Assembly (NCBI GenBank): GCA_050486105.1
Contig: JBJHCR010000276.1
Span: 1 to 8,748, forward strand
Direction: 5' to 3'
From: JAEXNA01 sp050486105
GTDB lineage: Bacteria > Vulcanimicrobiota > Xenobia > Xenobiales > JADMJV01
DNA length: 8,748 nucleotides
Each line of letters starts with the position of its first letter. The first letter of the stretch is position 1. Positions 4,812 to 8,748 of the stretch are shown piece after piece. The notes under the pieces are model-generated. The model was not told the origin of the DNA. It made no database searches and saw nothing but the letters and a program-made list of their open reading frames with translations. A program made the position numbers and the translations under genes.

Positions 4812-7070
4812 ATGGCTTATCAGATCCGCAAAGCGGCGGTCCTAGGCGCGGGCACCATGGGAGCGGGCATCGCCGCTCACCTGGCCAACGCCGGCATCCC
4901 CGTACTCCTTCTGGACATCGCGCCCGAGGGCGACCGTCCGAACTCGCTAGTAGAGAAGGGTTGGGCTCGAGCCCAGAAGAGTAAACCTGCCGCTCTGATG
5001 ACCCCAGAGGCCGCCGCCTTGGTGACCTTGGGGAATATGACCGAGGACTTCGACCGACTGGCCGAAGTGGACTGGGTGGTGGAAGCCATCGTGGAAAAGC
5101 TGGAAGTCAAGCGTGAGCTGCACGAGCGCCTGGAGAAGGTCACCGGAGAGCGAACCATCGTCTCCTCCAACTCCAGCGGCATCCCCATGGCCTTGCAGGT
5201 CAAGGGTCGAAGCGAAGCTTTCCGCAAGCGCTTTTTGGGCACCCACTTTTTTAACCCCCCTCGCTATCTCCATCTGTTGGAACTGATCCCCACCAAAGAC
5301 ACCGACCCTGAGGTCACCCAAGCCATGGCGGATTTTGGAGATCGCATCCTGGGCAAAGGCATCGTGGTTGCCCACGACGTGCCTGGCTTTGCCGCCAACC
5401 GGGTGGGCTTAGGTTGTATGGCCCGCTCCATGAAGGTCATGGTGGAGATGGGGCTGACCCCCGATGTGGTAGATGTGCTGACCGGACCTCTGATCGGGCG
5501 CCCCAAGAGTGCCACCTTCCGCACCGCCGATCTCTCGGGCCTCGACATCTGCGCCACCGTAGCCAACAACCTGGCCCAGGCCACCGGAGAAGACGTGCGC
5601 ATGCCAGAAGTAGTGGACAAGATGGTGGAGCAGGGGTTGCTGGGTGAAAAGTCCGGCAGCGGCTTCTATAAAAAAGTCAAAGCCAAGGGGCAGACCACCA
5701 TTTTGACCATCGACCTTGAAACCTTTGAGTACCACGACCGGGGCAAGGTGAGGCTGGAGGAGATCGCCGAACTCCGGCTGCTGCCCACCCCCCAAGAGCG
5801 CATCGCCGCGCTCTTGAAGAGCGAGGGCGAGGCCGGGGAGTTCACCCGCCGCACCATTTTTCACCAGATCCACTACGCCGCCGGCAAGGTGGGAGAGGTG
5901 GCGGTCACCCCTGAAGACGTGGACAACGCTCTCAAATGGGGTTTCGGCTGGGAACTCGGGCCTCTGGAATTGGCCGAATCTCTCGGCCGGGAGACGTGTC
6001 TTTCCGCCTTCGGAGACCACGGACTGGACACCCCGGCTTACTTCGAAACCGAGCGCACCCCGGCCCCCGACAAGGGACTGATCACCATCAGCAAGGTCAA
6101 ACGTTCGGCCCCAAAGGTGCTGCAGAACGAGAGCGCCACCCTGTGGGACTTGGGTGACGAAGTGGCGCTTTTGGAGTTTCACAGCAAGGGCAACGCCATC
6201 GGGCAAAAGACTCTGGAGATGTTCGATCAGGCCCACCGAGAGGTGGAAAAAAATTTCCGGGCCCTGGTGATCGGCAATCAAGGCCAGCATTTTTGTGCCG
6301 GGGCTGACATCGGCATGATCTTGCATCTGGCCAAAGAGCAGAACTTCGAGCAGATCCGAGCCGCCTGTCGCACCTTTCAGGGGATGACCTGTCGCCTGCG
6401 CTACGCCCCCTACCCGGTGGTCTCGGCTCCCTTCGGTATGACCCTGGGCGGGGGCTGCGAAGTCATGCTGTATTCCGACCGCAATCTGGCCCACGCTGAA
6501 ACTTACACCGGCTTGGTGGAAGTGGGAGTGGGGATCTTGCCTGCCGGTGGAGGAACCACCGAGATGCTGATCCGCATGATGGAGCGGGTTCTACCCGGGG
6601 CCGACCCCTTCCCGGCGGTGCAGGCGGCCTTTGAGCTGATCGCCATGGGCAAGGTGTCCACCTCGGCCGCCGACGCCAAAAAGCTGGGGCTCTTGCGCAG
6701 CACCGACCGCATTGTTATGAACGCGGACCGCCTGCTGACCGAAGCCAAGGCCGAGGCCCTGGCGCTCTCCGAAGGCTACGTGCCTCCGGCCCCCCGCAAG
6801 GTGAAGGTGCTGGGCGAGGCGGCCTTTGCCAATCTGTGCACCGGGGCCCACGGGATGAAGTTGTCGGGCTTCATCACCGAGTACGAGTACCATTTGGCGG
6901 AAACCATCGCTCGAGTGCTCTCGGGAGGCGAGATGAGCCGCCCCGACGAGGTGGACGAATCGGTGCTCCTGGAGCTCGAAGAAGAGGCTTTTCTGCAGCT
7001 TTCGGGTCAAACCAAGACCCAAGAACGCCTGGCCCATACTCTGAAGACCGGAAAGACTTTGAGGAACTAA
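4812..7070 (+). CDS. fadN: FadN-type 3-hydroxyacyl-CoA dehydrogenase / enoyl-CoA hydratase
   Basis: A 752-residue bifunctional beta-oxidation enzyme, cytoplasmic. It hydrates trans-2-enoyl-CoA and oxidises L-3-hydroxyacyl-CoA to 3-ketoacyl-CoA with NAD+. Domain order is dehydrogenase first and crotonase second, the reverse of FadB/FadJ and the order of Bacillus FadN (about 790 residues). Residues 8-190 form the Rossmann domain: GAGTMG at 12-17, SNSSGIP at 119-125, His145 in THFFNPP and Glu157 in LELIPT as the catalytic pair. Residues 190-420 are helical dehydrogenase domains (PGFAANRVG, GEKSGSGFY). The crotonase core spans about 445-640, with oxyanion-hole segments FCAGADI (494-500) and LGGGCE (545-550). 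Glu550 and Glu570 are twenty residues apart, as are Glu144/Glu164 of rat hydratase, so both activities should be intact. GAGG lies ten bases before the ATG. fadA follows after four bases. Confidence 0.93.
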   Translation: MAYQIRKAAVLGAGTMGAGIAAHLANAGIPVLLLDIAPEGDRPNSLVEKGWARAQKSKPAALMTPEAAALVTLGNMTEDFDRLAEVDWVVEAIVEKLEVKRELHERLEKVTGERTIVSSNSSGIPMALQVKGRSEAFRKRFLGTHFFNPPRYLHLLELIPTKDTDPEVTQAMADFGDRILGKGIVVAHDVPGFAANRVGLGCMARSMKVMVEMGLTPDVVDVLTGPLIGRPKSATFRTADLSGLDICATVANNLAQATGEDVRMPEVVDKMVEQGLLGEKSGSGFYKKVKAKGQTTILTIDLETFEYHDRGKVRLEEIAELRLLPTPQERIAALLKSEGEAGEFTRRTIFHQIHYAAGKVGEVAVTPEDVDNALKWGFGWELGPLELAESLGRETCLSAFGDHGLDTPAYFETERTPAPDKGLITISKVKRSAPKVLQNESATLWDLGDEVALLEFHSKGNAIGQKTLEMFDQAHREVEKNFRALVIGNQGQHFCAGADIGMILHLAKEQNFEQIRAACRTFQGMTCRLRYAPYPVVSAPFGMTLGGGCEVMLYSDRNLAHAETYTGLVEVGVGILPAGGGTTEMLIRMMERVLPGADPFPAVQAAFELIAMGKVSTSAADAKKLGLLRSTDRIVMNADRLLTEAKAEALALSEGYVPPAPRKVKVLGEAAFANLCTGAHGMKLSGFITEYEYHLAETIARVLSGGEMSRPDEVDESVLLELEEEAFLQLSGQTKTQERLAHTLKTGKTLRN

Positions 7071-7074
7071 GACC

Positions 7075-8256
7075 ATGGACAAGAAGAACACCCCCGTCAT
7101 CGTCAGCGCCCTGCGCACCCCCGTCGGTCGAGGCCGAAAAGGCACCCTGGCCCACACCCGCCCCGACGACCTGGCCGCCCTGGTCCTCAAGGCCACCCTA
7201 GAGAAGACCGGAGTCCCGGCCGAGGCCGTCGAGGACGTGATCCTGGGCTGCGCCATGCCCGAAGGCGAGCAAGGGCTCAACATCGCCCGCCTGTCTCTTT
7301 TATTGGCCGGCTTCCCAGACACCGTTCCCGGCATGACCGTGAATCGCTTCTGCTCCTCGGGGCTGCAGGCCATCGCCCTGGCGGCCCAAGCCATCGCCAC
7401 CGGCCTGAGCGACTGCCTCATCGCCGGAGGCGTGGAGTCCATGAGCATGGTGCCCATGACCGGCTACAAACCGTCCATGAACCTGAGACTGCAGCAAACA
7501 CGCCCTGAGAGTTACATCGGCATGGGAGTGACCGCTGAGAACTTGGCCCGGAAGTACCAGATCAGTCGGGAAGAGCAGGACCAGTTCTCTTTGCAGTCCC
7601 ACCAGAAAGCGGCGGCCGCCCGAAACGCCGGCCGCTTCCAAGAGGAGGTCGTGCCGGTGACGGTGCGCCGGGACCAGCGTGAGGGGGCCAAGATCGTAAG
7701 CTCTGAGGTGGAGTTCAAAGAAGACGAGTTGATCCGCGAGGACACCACCATGGAGGCCCTGGCAGGGTTGCGACCGTCCTTTCATGTGAAGGGGAGCGTG
7801 ACCCCGGGCAATTCCTCCCCCATCTCCGACGGAGCCTCGGCGGTGATGCTGATGAGCCGGCAGAAAGCCGAAGAGCACGGGCTGGAACCCCTGGCCGAGT
7901 TCTTGTCCTTTTCGGTGGCCGGAGTGCCCCCTGAGATCATGGGAATCGGCCCGGTGGAAGCGGTGCCCAAAGCCCTCAAGAAGGCGGGTCTAGAACTGTC
8001 GGCCATCGACCTGTTCGAACTCAACGAGGCCTTCGCCGCCCAGTCTTTGGCGGTTCTGAAAGAACTGCCACTGCCAGCAGAGAAGCTGAACGTCAATGGC
8101 GGAGCCATCGCCCTGGGCCATCCCCTGGGCTGCACCGGGGCCAAGCTCACCGCCACGGTGATCCACGAACTGCGTCGACGAGGCGGCGGTTACGGCATGG
8201 TCACCATGTGCATCGGCGGAGGGCAGGGAGCAGCCGGGATCTTCAAGGTGGGATAA
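7075..8256 (+). CDS. fadA: Acetyl-CoA C-acyltransferase (3-ketoacyl-CoA thiolase)
   Basis: A 393-residue thiolase of normal family length. It splits 3-ketoacyl-CoA with CoA into acetyl-CoA and a shortened acyl-CoA, the last step of each beta-oxidation turn. The acyl-accepting nucleophile is Cys93 in VNRFCSSGLQAI; the conserved NEAFAAQ block is at 317-323; His349 lies in GGAIALGHPLGCTGA, and the acid/base Cys379 in MCIGGGQGAAG. TPGNSSPISDGASAV (243-257) is the usual substrate-loop block. GAGGA at 7061-7065, inside the end of fadN, sits nine bases before the ATG, so the two genes form one transcription unit and probably couple translation. With FadN it covers three of the four cycle steps; no acyl-CoA dehydrogenase follows. 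Beta-oxidation use is inferred from FadN, since biosynthetic acetyl-CoA acetyltransferases share these motifs. Confidence 0.93.
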   Translation: MDKKNTPVIVSALRTPVGRGRKGTLAHTRPDDLAALVLKATLEKTGVPAEAVEDVILGCAMPEGEQGLNIARLSLLLAGFPDTVPGMTVNRFCSSGLQAIALAAQAIATGLSDCLIAGGVESMSMVPMTGYKPSMNLRLQQTRPESYIGMGVTAENLARKYQISREEQDQFSLQSHQKAAAARNAGRFQEEVVPVTVRRDQREGAKIVSSEVEFKEDELIREDTTMEALAGLRPSFHVKGSVTPGNSSPISDGASAVMLMSRQKAEEHGLEPLAEFLSFSVAGVPPEIMGIGPVEAVPKALKKAGLELSAIDLFELNEAFAAQSLAVLKELPLPAEKLNVNGGAIALGHPLGCTGAKLTATVIHELRRRGGGYGMVTMCIGGGQGAAGIFKVG

Positions 8257-8262
8257 TGTCTG

Positions 8263-8370
8263 GTGGAAGATTTGTTGCAGATCGGTCGCCGGAATGCTCT
8301 GCGCCAGAAGTTAGATGAGCGCACCGAAGATGAGATCCTCGGCTACGATCAGTATGGGCTTCCTCGGTAG
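8263..8370 (+). pseudogene. C-terminal fragment of a VapB (Rv0623-like) antitoxin
   Basis: The 35-residue string VEDLLQIGRRNALRQKLDE...DEILGYDQYGLPR matches the C-terminal half of VapB antitoxins of the Rv0623/PSK type, which end in LLYDE(R/K)GLP just before vapC. The N-terminal half, about 45 residues with the DNA-binding ribbon-helix-helix, is missing. Just upstream in the same frame is the fadA stop at 8254-8256. A GTG at 8263 with AAGGTGG at 8245-8251 could start a short peptide, but it could not act as a repressor. The stop overlaps the following toxin GTG as TAGTG, the normal arrangement of an intact vapBC pair. Confidence 0.7.
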
Positions 8371-8702
8371 TGGTCCTCGACAGTTCTGCGCTCCTAGCCA
8401 TTCTACTTGGTGAACCTGAGTGTGAACCTCTAGCCCGAGTCATCGATGAAGACCCGGTGCGCTTAGTCTCTGCGGTTTCGGTCTTCGAGGCGGGGATCGT
8501 AGCTTTAGCCAGACTCGGTGAAGAAGGATTTGATGGCCCGGAAAAGCCCTGGTATTCAAAGCTGCAGCAGCAACTGTCGGCTATCTCTACCATCTTTTCT
8601 CGCCCCATATCCTTGCCCTGTTCCCGGATGAAGGCCTTGAGCCGGTCCCGGTCGGCGTCAACGACGGTTGGCGCGCAGCACTGGGCGAAATGGGCGGTGT
8701 AG
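8370..8702 (+). pseudogene. Truncated VapC PIN toxin joined to foreign sequence
   Basis: From the GTG at 8370, residues 1-56 (VVLDSSALLAILLGEPE, then RVIDEDPVRLVSAVSVFEAGIVALARLGEEG) match the start of VapC toxins that pair with Rv0623-like VapB. Asp4 and Glu40, the first two active-site acids, are present. From about 8538 similarity stops and the last two-thirds of the PIN domain, with its remaining aspartates, are absent. The frame stays open to 8702, but that tail is antisense to the gshB segment and is Ser/Arg rich, so it is not a real domain. I infer a non-functional toxin remnant from a deletion or rearrangement. Confidence 0.7.
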
Positions 8703-8748
8703 AGTTTCTCATTGGCATCGCGCAGCGCCCGGGGGCGGTTCACCACCA
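8609..8748 (-). pseudogene. gshB: Glutathione synthetase (gshB) fragment, running off the right edge
   Basis: On the minus strand the frame entering from the right edge reads VVNRPRALRDANEKLYTAHF, then PTVVDADRDRLKAFIREQGKD. This matches the middle of bacterial GshB, the ATP-dependent ligase joining gamma-glutamylcysteine and glycine; E. coli has VVNKPQSLRDCNEKLFTAWF followed by LKAFWEKHSD. In GshB the next block should be the glycine-rich ATP-grasp segment (ILKPLDGMGG). Here similarity ends at about 8609 and continues as MGREKMVEIADSCCC, which is unrelated. The catalytic ATP-grasp half is therefore missing within the window. The N-terminal part may lie past the edge. A non-functional remnant is inferred. 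Confidence 0.75.

Noticed and set aside
5409..6494. A 361-codon open frame on the minus strand across fadN.
   Set aside because: It is the antisense shadow of a high-GC gene with complete catalytic motifs on the plus strand. It is rich in Gly, His and Val and shows no domain.
8243..8608. Continuation of the minus-strand gshB frame over the vapC and vapB fragments.
   Set aside because: Only 8609-8748 resembles GshB. The remainder is Ser/Arg/Thr rich and antisense to recognisable VapC and VapB sequence.

Overview
The window looks like chromosomal DNA from a Gram-negative-type bacterium that oxidises fatty acids and carries many toxin-antitoxin modules. The basis for this is a glutathione synthetase (gshB) remnant, an Rhs/YD-repeat remnant, a KefB-like antiporter and a FadN-type beta-oxidation enzyme. 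The FadN domain order (dehydrogenase first, hydratase second) occurs in Firmicutes and in several delta-proteobacterial and environmental phyla, so the lineage cannot be fixed from sequence alone. The fad genes are visibly richer in G/C-ending codons than the left half of the window.

Left part (1-1743). A minus-strand Rhs/YD-repeat fragment runs off the left edge. Its frame is closed on the 5' side by a stop at 488-490. Directly against it, on the plus strand, is a compact type II toxin-antitoxin module: a Phd/YefM antitoxin (482-718) and a VapC/PIN toxin (715-1092). The control region is well formed: a perfect TTGACA, then a 17-bp perfect palindrome filling the -35/-10 spacer, then the antitoxin ATG with no Shine-Dalgarno sequence. 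The toxin frame overlaps the antitoxin stop, but its expected start codon is CTG. From 1093 to 1743 I recognise no gene.

Middle part (1744-4696). Two plus-strand genes follow. The first encodes a 227-residue member of an uncharacterised TIM-barrel-like family often labelled 'hydrolase'. The second encodes a 690-residue CPA2 cation:proton antiporter with a cytoplasmic tail resembling universal-stress-protein domains, translated from a TTG start.

Right part (4697-8748). A leader with a hairpin precedes fadN and fadA, four bases apart. Together these provide enoyl-CoA hydratase, L-3-hydroxyacyl-CoA dehydrogenase and 3-ketoacyl-CoA thiolase, which is the lower part of the beta-oxidation cycle. 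The acyl-CoA dehydrogenase (fadE) that follows them in Bacillus subtilis is not here. Its place is taken by gene debris: the C-terminal end of a VapB-type antitoxin, the N-terminal third of a VapC toxin, and, on the opposite strand, an internal gshB segment running off the right edge.

I do not see a clearly new multi-gene system. The points most worth a second look are the control region and CTG start of the left toxin-antitoxin module, the mosaic of broken genes at the right end, and the uncharacterised TIM-barrel gene.
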